Assembly (NCBI GenBank): GCA_030622395.1
Contig: JAUXGF010000229.1
Coordinates: 1 to 5,496, forward strand
Direction: 5' to 3'
DNA: 5,496 nt
Source of the DNA: Calditrichaceae bacterium
GTDB lineage: Bacteria; Calditrichota; Calditrichia; Calditrichales; Calditrichaceae
How positions within the stretch are numbered: the first letter of the stretch is position 1; each line of letters begins with the position of its first letter. Positions 1-4,923 of the stretch are shown here, in pieces. Below the pieces are notes generated by a model, which did not search any database, was not told where the DNA came from, and was given only the letters and a program-made list of their open reading frames with translations. The position numbers were made by a program, and so were the translations under genes.

Positions 1-113
1 ATAAATAGCCTAAACGATTCCATGTGAATGGGCTCAGTATCAACTAAAACCCCATCCATATCTAAAACAACCGCTTCGATTGATTGGATAATCTCTTTTT
101 TATCTAATGCCAT
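1..113 (-). CDS. HAD-superfamily hydrolase, N-terminal fragment (beta-phosphoglucomutase/phosphatase-like)
   Basis: Only the first 37 codons are present; the gene runs off the left edge of the window. The sequence shows a short N-terminal leader, then a hydrophobic strand (residues 14-17) leading into the haloacid dehalogenase motif I, DMDGVLVDTEP, with the nucleophile Asp18 and the acid/base Asp20. The extension GVLVDTEPIH is typical of the beta-phosphoglucomutase / phosphoglycolate-phosphatase-like subfamily (subfamily I), whose members are cytoplasmic Mg-dependent phosphatases or phosphomutases acting on small sugar phosphates. The start is an ATG preceded 6 nt upstream by a weak AGGA ribosome-binding site. 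The substrate cannot be inferred because the cap domain and motifs II-IV lie outside the window. The gene points the same way as its FecR neighbour, but a 219-bp gap holding a repeat separates them, so a functional link is not implied. Confidence 0.9.
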   Translation of the reverse strand, partial: MALDKKEIIQSIEAVVLDMDGVLVDTEPIHMESFRLF

Positions 114-143
114 AAGTTTCCTGTCTGAATGATTATTTGCCCG

Positions 144-172
144 TTTCTATTTCGTGGTGAAGAAAATGTTAA
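144..172 (-). promoter_or_regulatory. Candidate sigma70-type promoter for the HAD hydrolase gene
   Basis: Read on the minus strand there is TTAACA (167-172) as the -35 box, a 17-bp spacer, and TAGAAA (144-149) as the -10 box. They match the consensus hexamers at 5/6 and 4/6. Transcription would start about 20-25 nt before the ATG at 113, which leaves room for the AGGA ribosome-binding site. This was found by eye in AT-rich DNA, so chance matches are possible. Confidence 0.35.
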
Positions 173-200
173 TTAGCGCCTGAATGAAAAAGCGCTGTTT

Positions 201-298
201 TGTCATTTCGAATCCCGATTTATCGGGTGAGAAATCTTTAACTTCAATATTTATAACGCTACATCCCGATTATCGGGACGATCCGCTTCGAAATGACA
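201..298. repeat. 98-bp palindromic interspersed element with internal CCCGAT hairpins
   Basis: The element is bounded by a perfect 12-bp inverted repeat, TGTCATTTCGAA at 201-212 and its complement at 287-298. Inside lie two small perfect hairpins, CCCGAT-TT-ATCGGG (214-227) and CCCGAT-T-ATCGGG (265-277), so the element is a palindrome of palindromes. The left half continues into GAGAAATCTTTAAC. The TGTCATTTCGA...GAGAAATCT pattern resembles dispersed non-coding repeats I know from Bacteroidetes-related genomes; this is recollection and was not searched. It carries no coding sequence. It sits 35 bp after the stop of the FecR/barrel gene and could form a long hairpin at the end of that transcript. 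It is best described as a MITE-like or REP-like element. Confidence 0.7.
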
Positions 299-332
299 TT
301 TTGGGCTAGTTTTCGTTCAAACACTAGTTATA

Positions 333-2447
333 TTAAAACCTAATAACCGTTTGAATATTTGTAGTTTTAAGGATTTCATCAGAACCGGATATTTCGCCGT
401 CGCCATTAAGATCGCGATAGGTCTGGCGGAAATCAAACAGCAGGGAAGCGTTTGCGGATATTTCATATTCGAGTCGATAGCCTAAAATAGTTCCTTCAGT
501 TCTTTTAAAAAGATCATCGGCGTTGTTTTGTGAGTAATAGGCGCCTGCTTTATTAATCTTCGGCACAAAGCTAGTGTTCAAATCCAGCTTCGCCCTAAAT
601 GTTTTAAACTCAATTTCCTTTTTACTCATATTTTGATACTCAGCGCCAAAGACCATAAAATCAAAAAGATTAAAATCAGCGCCGACAACATAGCCGGTTA
701 ACTGCTCGTCAATAGATTCGAGCAGTTGGCGTTTAGTGAAAGGAACGCTTTGCCCGGAGCTGTCGGCCCGGAAAACAGCCCGTTCCAGTTCATAAGTAAT
801 ATTAAAATATTCGGGGATAAATTTTTTATCAAAAATGCGATATTCGGCGAACATATCAATAAAAGCAAACTTGGCTAAAAAGCCGGGCGCCGTAACTCCC
901 CAGCCGCCGTTATTGCCGAACTTCGCAAATTGACTGTAAGCAGTCAGTTTTAAGTAATCAAAATTAATCAAAGGATAAGAAGCGTCCACAGCAAAGGCAA
1001 TTTGTGATTTATCTTTTGCTTTATCAATATTAAACGGTTCCGGTTTTTGAATATATCCATCAGGATCATTATTGACGATCGTATCAATTTGAGAATTATC
1101 CGTATAACCATCGCCATCAATATCAGGATCAACCCCATCCGGTACGCCGTCGCCGTCAGTGTCACGATTAAAATCAGAATCATCGGGAAAATCGTCAATA
1201 TAATCGGGAATGCCGTCGCCGTCTTTATCCGGCAAGGCTTTGTATTGATTGCGGTCGTAGACCACGCTGGCGCCAATTTGCAAATCCCCTAAAATTTTAT
1301 AAGAAAGCCGGCCGGCCATTAAACCGCCGCCGTCCGTTAGTTCGCTAAAGTTATTAAGCATAACGTCAAAACCGGTCTTTTCGCCCTGCATTCCCAATTC
1401 CAGTCCGGTGCGGATAACATCAGGATATTGGATTGTGTTGGAATAATGATTCACTAACAGACCAAAGCCAAGGCGATAATTGTCGACTGCGCCTGCTTTT
1501 GCATAAAAAGGATCGCCTCTTAGTCCCCAGCGTACGTAATATATTTTTTCAAAGATATCGTTAAACGAATCCCAATTATCATCTCTGATATTACCGTCTT
1601 TATCAATATAAATACTAAAATCAAGGCAGACTCCTAACTTCCCAATCGAGAATTCCGGACGAATGCCGATTTGATTGTAGATTTGATTGTCGATAGTTAC
1701 AGCGCCAAAGGAAACCCCGGCTCTAAAACCGCCGTCATCTTTCACATCCGGCTTTGGCTTTTCAGTTTCGGAAGGCGGAGAAGGTTCAGGCTGGATAATT
1801 TCCGCTTTTATCTCTTTTTCCGGCTTATCGGTATCCGGTTTAGATTTTTCAGGTGAAGCGGAAATTTCATCGAGAGTTTTAAGGTCTTCTTCAGTTAAAG
1901 GCACAGGAAATTCAGGCGCCATTCCAGCGCGAAGAGCCGATTTTTGACCGGCGTTAATCTGTACAATATTAACTTGATTAAGATCGCTGAAATCAATTTT
2001 GCCGCTTTTGACTAATACTTCGGTTTTACCGCTTTGGCTAACTACTAAAAATTCGGTTCCCCTGACAGCCACCACCGAAACAGGAGTTTTAACATTAAAA
2101 GATTTAGACATCATTTTCTTAATACTGCAAAAGAACTTGCCTACACTTGCGAATAATTCTATTCCTGAATCAGTTGTCGACCTTTTAAAGTGTGAAAGTT
2201 CCAGCGTAGAATTTTCTAATATCTTCGTTACAGAACCGTCCGGCAGGATAATTTCACATAAAGATTTGGCGCCCGTACGGATGACGTCCTTTTCTTTTAA
2301 CTCGCCGCTTAAAGTCAAATCATTCCATGTTTCCACATCAGAGGTCTGTTTAACCTTAACCTCACCGATTATAAATTTTACTTTAGCATTCTGAGCAAAA
2401 AGATTAACCGCTAATAAAGTAAAAATGATAAAACTGACTACTCGCAT
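333..2447 (-). CDS. Exported FecR-domain protein with C-terminal outer-membrane beta-barrel and TSP3 calcium-binding insert
   Basis: A 704-residue envelope protein. The start is placed at the ATG at 2447 because a strong GGAGG lies 4 nt upstream. A longer frame beginning at 2471 would run its codons through that ribosome-binding site. Residues 1-19 are a signal peptide ending in LFAQ. Residues about 22-165 form a FecR domain with the family hallmark VKTPVSVVAVRGTEF at 119-133. Residues 187-239 are a Pro/Glu/Lys-rich linker. From about 240 to the end the sequence has alternating beta strands with aromatic girdles and finishes in Phe704, as outer-membrane barrels do. The motif GDPFYAKAG followed by a Tyr-rich GLLVNHYSN segment (about 311-338) resembles barrels seen in FCB-group bacteria. 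Residues 406-449 hold thrombospondin type 3 Asp-rich repeats (DKDGDGIPD, DTDGDGVPD, DIDGDGYTD), probably a calcium-stabilised loop of the barrel. Residues 679-691 (DLNGDGEISGSDE) resemble an EF-hand or dockerin loop. The role is unknown; surface anchoring or sensing is inference. The gene appears monocistronic. Confidence 0.88.
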   Translation of the reverse strand: MRVVSFIIFTLLAVNLFAQNAKVKFIIGEVKVKQTSDVETWNDLTLSGELKEKDVIRTGAKSLCEIILPDGSVTKILENSTLELSHFKRSTTDSGIELFASVGKFFCSIKKMMSKSFNVKTPVSVVAVRGTEFLVVSQSGKTEVLVKSGKIDFSDLNQVNIVQINAGQKSALRAGMAPEFPVPLTEEDLKTLDEISASPEKSKPDTDKPEKEIKAEIIQPEPSPPSETEKPKPDVKDDGGFRAGVSFGAVTIDNQIYNQIGIRPEFSIGKLGVCLDFSIYIDKDGNIRDDNWDSFNDIFEKIYYVRWGLRGDPFYAKAGAVDNYRLGFGLLVNHYSNTIQYPDVIRTGLELGMQGEKTGFDVMLNNFSELTDGGGLMAGRLSYKILGDLQIGASVVYDRNQYKALPDKDGDGIPDYIDDFPDDSDFNRDTDGDGVPDGVDPDIDGDGYTDNSQIDTIVNNDPDGYIQKPEPFNIDKAKDKSQIAFAVDASYPLINFDYLKLTAYSQFAKFGNNGGWGVTAPGFLAKFAFIDMFAEYRIFDKKFIPEYFNITYELERAVFRADSSGQSVPFTKRQLLESIDEQLTGYVVGADFNLFDFMVFGAEYQNMSKKEIEFKTFRAKLDLNTSFVPKINKAGAYYSQNNADDLFKRTEGTILGYRLEYEISANASLLFDFRQTYRDLNGDGEISGSDEILKTTNIQTVIRF
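1101..1232 (-). other. Region encoding thrombospondin type 3 calcium-binding repeats
   Basis: This segment of the FecR/barrel gene encodes residues 406-449. Three DxDGDGxxD units occur here (DKDGDGIPD, DTDGDGVPD, DIDGDGYTD), with a fourth partial Asp-rich stretch (DDFPDDSD) between the first two. TSP3 repeats bind calcium through these Asp side chains. Their position between two blocks of barrel-like strands suggests an extracellular loop or a periplasmic insert. The DNA is locally repetitive (runs of GAT/GAC codons), which could favour unit-number variation between strains. Confidence 0.8.
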
Positions 2448-2589
2448 ACAACCTCCAAGATTATATTTCAATTTATTGTTTAGTCCCGATCCCGAATTAT
2501 GGGGAGGATAAAATATTTTCGTGTTTTAATGACTTAATGACGATGTTCTTTATTATTAATTCCTAAATATCGTGATTTAATATTTTCTT
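2448..2589 (-). promoter_or_regulatory. Leader of the FecR/barrel gene: ribosome-binding site, degenerate CCCGAT hairpin, tandem octamer
   Basis: Reading toward the gene, the gap first holds an exact tandem duplication of an 8-mer (TTAATGAC on the plus strand, 2526-2533 and 2534-2541). Next is an imperfect hairpin, TCCC-GAATTAT-GGGGA (2490-2505), preceded by a second TCCCGA copy at 2484-2489. Last is a strong GGAGG directly upstream of the start codon. The hairpin is a decayed relative of the CCCGAT hairpins in the repeat at 201-298. I could not identify a convincing -35/-10 pair. A TATAAT at 2460-2465 on the minus strand is too close to the start codon to act as its promoter. Confidence 0.45.
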
Positions 2590-2961
2590 CTAAAAAAGAA
2601 TCTTTACAACAGACAACACAAATATGCCAACAGCGCTGATCCATGACAATAATATTAACAAGATCATTATTTGCGGTAAATTTTGACTGATCACTATCCG
2701 GCTGATACAAAAGCTGTAAACTACAAATTCAAACGCGCCGTATAGCGCATTAATATATGGATATTTACTAAAATTAAATAAAGTTAAAACAAAAAGAATT
2801 AACGGCAATAAAATATAATAAGACTTTTTATGAAGGAAAAACAATCCGGAATGATACACTGTAGATAGATGCATACGAATTTTTCCGCTCAACGCGTAAT
2901 GATTCAATATAATTAGCAATATAAAAAACAGAACGATAAATGTATGTAAATTATTCCTCAT
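2590..2961 (-). CDS. Small hypothetical membrane protein with four predicted transmembrane helices
   Basis: A 123-residue protein of no family I recognise. Four hydrophobic segments are visible, at about residues 6-25, 48-65, 72-92 and 97-120. They are separated by short polar loops: basic HKKS at 44-47, then FSKYPY and SQNLPQ. This makes an inner-membrane protein likely. By the positive-inside rule the loop between helices 1 and 2 (K27, R29, H43-K46) would be cytoplasmic. The start is the ATG at 2961, but no clear Shine-Dalgarno precedes it. Met30 is an alternative that would remove the first helix. The gene lies 142 bp before the FecR/barrel gene on the same strand, with no overlap. The regular spacing of helices argues for a real gene, but AT-rich DNA readily produces hydrophobic frames, so confidence is moderate. 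Confidence 0.5.
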   Translation of the reverse strand: MRNNLHTFIVLFFILLIILNHYALSGKIRMHLSTVYHSGLFFLHKKSYYILLPLILFVLTLFNFSKYPYINALYGAFEFVVYSFCISRIVISQNLPQIMILLILLSWISAVGIFVLSVVKILF

Positions 2962-3064
2962 GATGTTTTAATATAGGTAAATAGATAAGAAATTAAAATG
3001 ATTTTTCGCAAATTCGGCTATAAACAATTCCTTGATTGACCGCTGTCACATAGCGCGGTAAGAG

Positions 3065-3113
3065 GGGGATTGGGAATTAGGAATTGGGAATTGGGAATTA
3101 GGAATTAGGAATT
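3065..3113. repeat. Heptamer tandem repeat array, seven units of RGGAATT
   Basis: Seven consecutive 7-bp units fill this stretch without interruption. The first is degenerate (GGGGATT); the next six are GGGAATT or AGGAATT, in the order G, A, G, G, A, A for the first base. Heptameric arrays of this type occur in intergenic DNA of several bacterial phyla and often vary in copy number. The unit length is not a multiple of three turns of the codon frame, which fits a non-coding location. No function is evident. Confidence 0.85.
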
Positions 3114-3188
3114 AAATTATTCCCGCTTCTTATAATCCTATCCATTAATCTTACCGGTACTTAATCTTTGTATGAAACTCTTGCAACT

Positions 3189-3267
3189 CACCCCCTAAAT
3201 CCCCCTCTCTTTAAGAAATAGAGGGGGACTTGGATTCTGCAATTTCCTATTTAAAGGGGTTAGGGTG
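3189..3267. repeat. G/C-tract palindromic element, possible terminator-like hairpin
   Basis: The core is a perfect 9-bp stem, TCCCCCTCT (3200-3208) pairing with AGAGGGGGA (3220-3228), around an 11-nt loop. Outside it, CACCCCCTAA (3189-3198) pairs imperfectly with TTAGGGTG (3260-3267), giving a nested, partly decayed palindrome of about 79 bp. Its C-rich and G-rich tracts separated by TAA/TTA resemble interspersed repeats common in environmental bacterial genomes; this is recollection, not a search. It lies just after the DUF4846 gene on the minus strand and could slow or end transcription, but neither strand shows a T tract after the stem, so it is not a classical intrinsic terminator. Confidence 0.6.
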
Positions 3268-3304
3268 TGTTTGCATTTTACATCTTTTTTCTTGCCGTAT
3301 ACTT

Positions 3305-4183
3305 TTATTTATCCTCCCAAAATCTTCGTAAATCGCTCCATTCGAATGTCCATTTCGGGGTGTAAAGCTTATCCCGTCCTTTTATTTCAAACCAGGGATT
3401 TGAATCCCGATTTATAGGATTTTTTAAGATATGTATATCTTGAGCCGGCATATAACTCTGCGCTAATAAAATTAATTTTTTACCCGTCTCTATTTTAATC
3501 GCCATATCTATGACGATTACAGCGTGTCCCGGAAATCCTCCCCGAATAAACACGTCGCCGATTTTAATATCTTCTAACAATTTGACTTCTTGCAATTCTT
3601 TTCGCAGGGAATAAGAACCGGCGTACATAAAAACAGTTTCTAGGTATTTCCTGAAATTCCGATAGGATGAATCTTTATTTGCAGTAAGTCGCCATTTAAC
3701 TTTATTTCCCCTAACTTTCGGTCGATATCCTTTAATCCATTTTGAAAAATCCGCTTTGTCCCCGCTGGTAAAATTGAAATGGATTAGAGGTGATCTTTTA
3801 TTAGCAAATAAATACTCGGCTCGAAGCCTGATAACGGCGTCCGCGCATTGCTGTAAATTTTTGCTGCCGATATCAATATCAACTACGGCATACTGCGCTT
3901 GTTGATTATCTTTCAGAGCGCCATCGTAAAGATAGACCACAGGTTTACCTTTTTTTAACGGCATATTTCTTAACCAGTAATCAAAAGTATTCGTAGATAC
4001 GTCCACTCTTTTAAATCCTTCAGGAGCGGCAATACGATTTTTTATAGATTCAGCGCTTGAATATTTATGGTTGAGCCAAGGATAGTCGGCTTGCAGGGCA
4101 AAAAGAATGTTACCCGGATAAATCAGGCAGACCAAAAACAGAGATTTTAAAATATATACCGAAATAAAAGTGGTTTGTCCCAC
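3305..4183 (-). CDS. DUF4846 family exported protein
   Basis: A 292-residue protein that I recognise as the DUF4846 family (PF16138), which has no established function. Residues 1-30 look like a signal peptide: a polar start, Lys13, a hydrophobic core at 14-22 and a likely cleavage near LFA at 27-29. Family blocks visible are RNMPLKKGKPVVYLYDGALK (72-91), LQQCADAVIRLRAEYLF (110-126), IHFNFTSG (134-141), DFSKWIKGYR (145-154), GDVFIRGGFPGHAVIVID (209-226) and LLAQSYMPAQDIHILKNP (239-256). C-terminal WTFEWSDLRRF closes the domain. The GDVF...GHAVIVID block is reminiscent of the His-containing strand of NlpC/P60 and CHAP-type papain-like enzymes, and Cys113 could be its partner; this is inference. 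The start is a GTG with GGAG 4 nt upstream, inside an unusually G/C-rich patch. No in-frame ATG precedes the signal peptide, so the exact start is uncertain. It is divergently transcribed from the toxin-antitoxin operon. Confidence 0.87.
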   Translation of the reverse strand: MGQTTFISVYILKSLFLVCLIYPGNILFALQADYPWLNHKYSSAESIKNRIAAPEGFKRVDVSTNTFDYWLRNMPLKKGKPVVYLYDGALKDNQQAQYAVVDIDIGSKNLQQCADAVIRLRAEYLFANKRSPLIHFNFTSGDKADFSKWIKGYRPKVRGNKVKWRLTANKDSSYRNFRKYLETVFMYAGSYSLRKELQEVKLLEDIKIGDVFIRGGFPGHAVIVIDMAIKIETGKKLILLAQSYMPAQDIHILKNPINRDSNPWFEIKGRDKLYTPKWTFEWSDLRRFWEDK

Positions 4184-4260
4184 ACCGCTCCGCGGGAGTT
4201 TCCTTGGGAATCCTTAAGTTGACGCCTATGCGATTGTTCGGGACTATTTCAGCATATTAA
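4184..4260. other. G/C-rich patch in the divergent intergenic region, possible dispersed repeat
   Basis: The first part of this gap (about 4184-4245) is markedly richer in G and C than the flanking DNA. It contains CTCC-GCG-GGAG (4188-4198), a short perfect hairpin, followed by non-coding sequence with TTAAGTTGACGCC (4214-4226). Its composition and compactness suggest the edge of an interspersed repeat that may overlap the annotated start of the DUF4846 gene. No second copy exists in this window to prove it. Confidence 0.3.
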
Positions 4261-4277
4261 CCATATATCCAAAAGTG

Positions 4278-4306
4278 TTGACAAACTGCGGCGAGCTAAG
4301 TACATT
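4278..4306 (+). promoter_or_regulatory. Sigma70-type promoter of the toxin-antitoxin operon
   Basis: A perfect -35 box TTGACA (4278-4283) and a -10 box TACATT (4301-4306, 4/6 to consensus, with the key T1, A2 and T6) are separated by the optimal 17 bp. Transcription would begin near 4313, about 26 nt ahead of the antitoxin ATG and inside the inverted repeat at 4307-4328. On the opposite strand TTGTCA (4279-4284) overlaps the same site and could serve a weak divergent promoter for the DUF4846 gene, though its matching -10 (GTTAAT) is poor. Confidence 0.65.
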
Positions 4307-4328
4307 TAATTATCAAAAATGATAATTA
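4307..4328. promoter_or_regulatory. Operator-like inverted repeat covering the toxin-antitoxin transcription start
   Basis: Arms TAATTATCA (4307-4315) and TGATAATTA (4320-4328) are perfect 9-bp complements around AAAA. The repeat begins at the base after the -10 box and spans the predicted start of transcription. Studied AbiEi antitoxins repress their own operon by binding inverted repeats in the promoter, so this is the natural candidate operator. Its AT-rich sequence and 22-bp span suit a winged-helix dimer. As RNA, the full arms would be transcribed only in part, which favours a DNA operator over an RNA hairpin. Confidence 0.6.
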
Positions 4329-4338
4329 GGTATATTTG

Positions 4339-4923
4339 ATGCGTGGATTTGAACTCTATAAAATTAATAAAATGTATTTCGGATATGAAGAGATTTCAAG
4401 AATACTGGGAATCTCATTAGAATCAGGCAGACTCTCTGCATATCGATACGCTAAACAAGGTTTTTTGATAAGAATAAAAAGAAATACCTATATGCTAAAA
4501 GAAAAATGGAATACATTAGGTAGAACAGGAAAATTTCAACTGGCAAATCTTATTCAGGTCCCATCTTATATATCATTAATGACTGCAATGGATTATTATC
4601 AGATTACAACTCAATTACAACAAGATTTCTATGAATCAATTGCGGTAAAAAGAACGAAGGAAATCGAAATAGAAAGAACTTTATATAACTATTCTAAGAT
4701 TAAAACAGACTTATATTTCGGATTTATAAAAGAAAAAGATTTTTTTATAGCTACACCGGAAAAAGCATTTTTAGATGCAATCCATTTGAGGTCGCTCGGT
4801 AGATACAATTTTGACCTTTCATCGATAGATGTTAGTAAGTTTAATTTAAAAGAACTTCAAAAAATGACTGCAAAGTTTCCTTTAAAAACTAAAATGGCAT
4901 TAGAGCGTTATGAGTTTTTTTGA
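4339..4923 (+). CDS. AbiEi-like type IV antitoxin, winged-helix autorepressor
   Basis: A 194-residue protein of the AbiEi antitoxin family, whose members neutralise an AbiEii nucleotidyltransferase toxin without direct complex formation and repress their own promoter. Residues about 10-53 form the N-terminal winged helix: helix YEEISRILGIS (16-26), recognition segment RLSAYRYAKQGFL (31-43) and basic wing IRIKRNTYML (44-53). The C-terminal effector half has the family signposts PSYISLMTAMDYYQI (75-89) and ATPEKAFLDAIHLRS (138-152), and it is lysine-rich at its end. The ATG at 4339 was chosen because AGG lies 8 nt upstream; a TTG one codon earlier is also in frame, and Met12 (4372) lacks a ribosome-binding site. 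The antitoxin gene comes first and its end overlaps the toxin start by 14 bp, the usual order for abiE operons. The length is in the normal range for short AbiEi proteins without the extended C-terminal domain. Confidence 0.85.
   Translation: MRGFELYKINKMYFGYEEISRILGISLESGRLSAYRYAKQGFLIRIKRNTYMLKEKWNTLGRTGKFQLANLIQVPSYISLMTAMDYYQITTQLQQDFYESIAVKRTKEIEIERTLYNYSKIKTDLYFGFIKEKDFFIATPEKAFLDAIHLRSLGRYNFDLSSIDVSKFNLKELQKMTAKFPLKTKMALERYEFF

Larger units (their letters stand above)
2962..3304. other. 343-bp gene-free interval holding two repeat structures
   Basis: No credible coding frame is seen. From left to right it contains an AT-rich upstream region for the membrane protein gene and a small imperfect hairpin (ACCGCT 3039-3044 with AGCGCGGT 3052-3059). 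These are followed by a heptamer tandem array (3065-3113), a featureless stretch to about 3188, a G/C-tract palindromic element (3189-3267), and about 37 bp of spacer before the stop of the DUF4846 gene. It looks like a landing zone for repeats between two separately transcribed minus-strand genes. Confidence 0.6.

Noticed and set aside
303..330. CTAGT/ACTAG inverted repeat after the FecR/barrel stop as an intrinsic terminator
   Set aside because: The stem has only five mostly weak pairs around a 12-nt loop, with no T tract on the minus strand.
968..1276. Second minus-strand frame of 102 codons inside the FecR/barrel gene
   Set aside because: It is out of frame within a well-supported gene; its composition (runs of Ile, Leu, Met) is a by-product of the repeated DGDG codons.
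1047..1292. Plus-strand open frame (81 codons) opposite the TSP3 region
   Set aside because: It is antisense to the Asp-rich repeats; GAT/GAC codons read backwards give long Ile/Val runs. There is no start context, and the minus-strand gene explains the region.
1671..2394. Three plus-strand open frames (1671-1856, 1687-1947, 1999-2394) opposite the FecR domain and linker
   Set aside because: They are antisense to the FecR domain and linker, whose protein-level motifs are clear. The plus-strand translations are low-complexity or resemble no family.
2459..2465. TATAAT on the minus strand as the -10 box of the FecR gene
   Set aside because: Its transcript would begin inside or after the ribosome-binding site of the ATG at 2447, leaving no usable leader.
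3061..3267. Possible CRISPR array or direct-repeat locus
   Set aside because: The units are 7 bp without spacers, and the other structure is a single palindrome. There are no 20-40 bp repeats with unique spacers.
3402..3428. CCCGATTTATAGG inside the DUF4846 gene as another CCCGAT hairpin repeat
   Set aside because: It is an incomplete palindrome and encodes ordinary residues (INRDSN) of the conserved protein; it is best explained as coding sequence.
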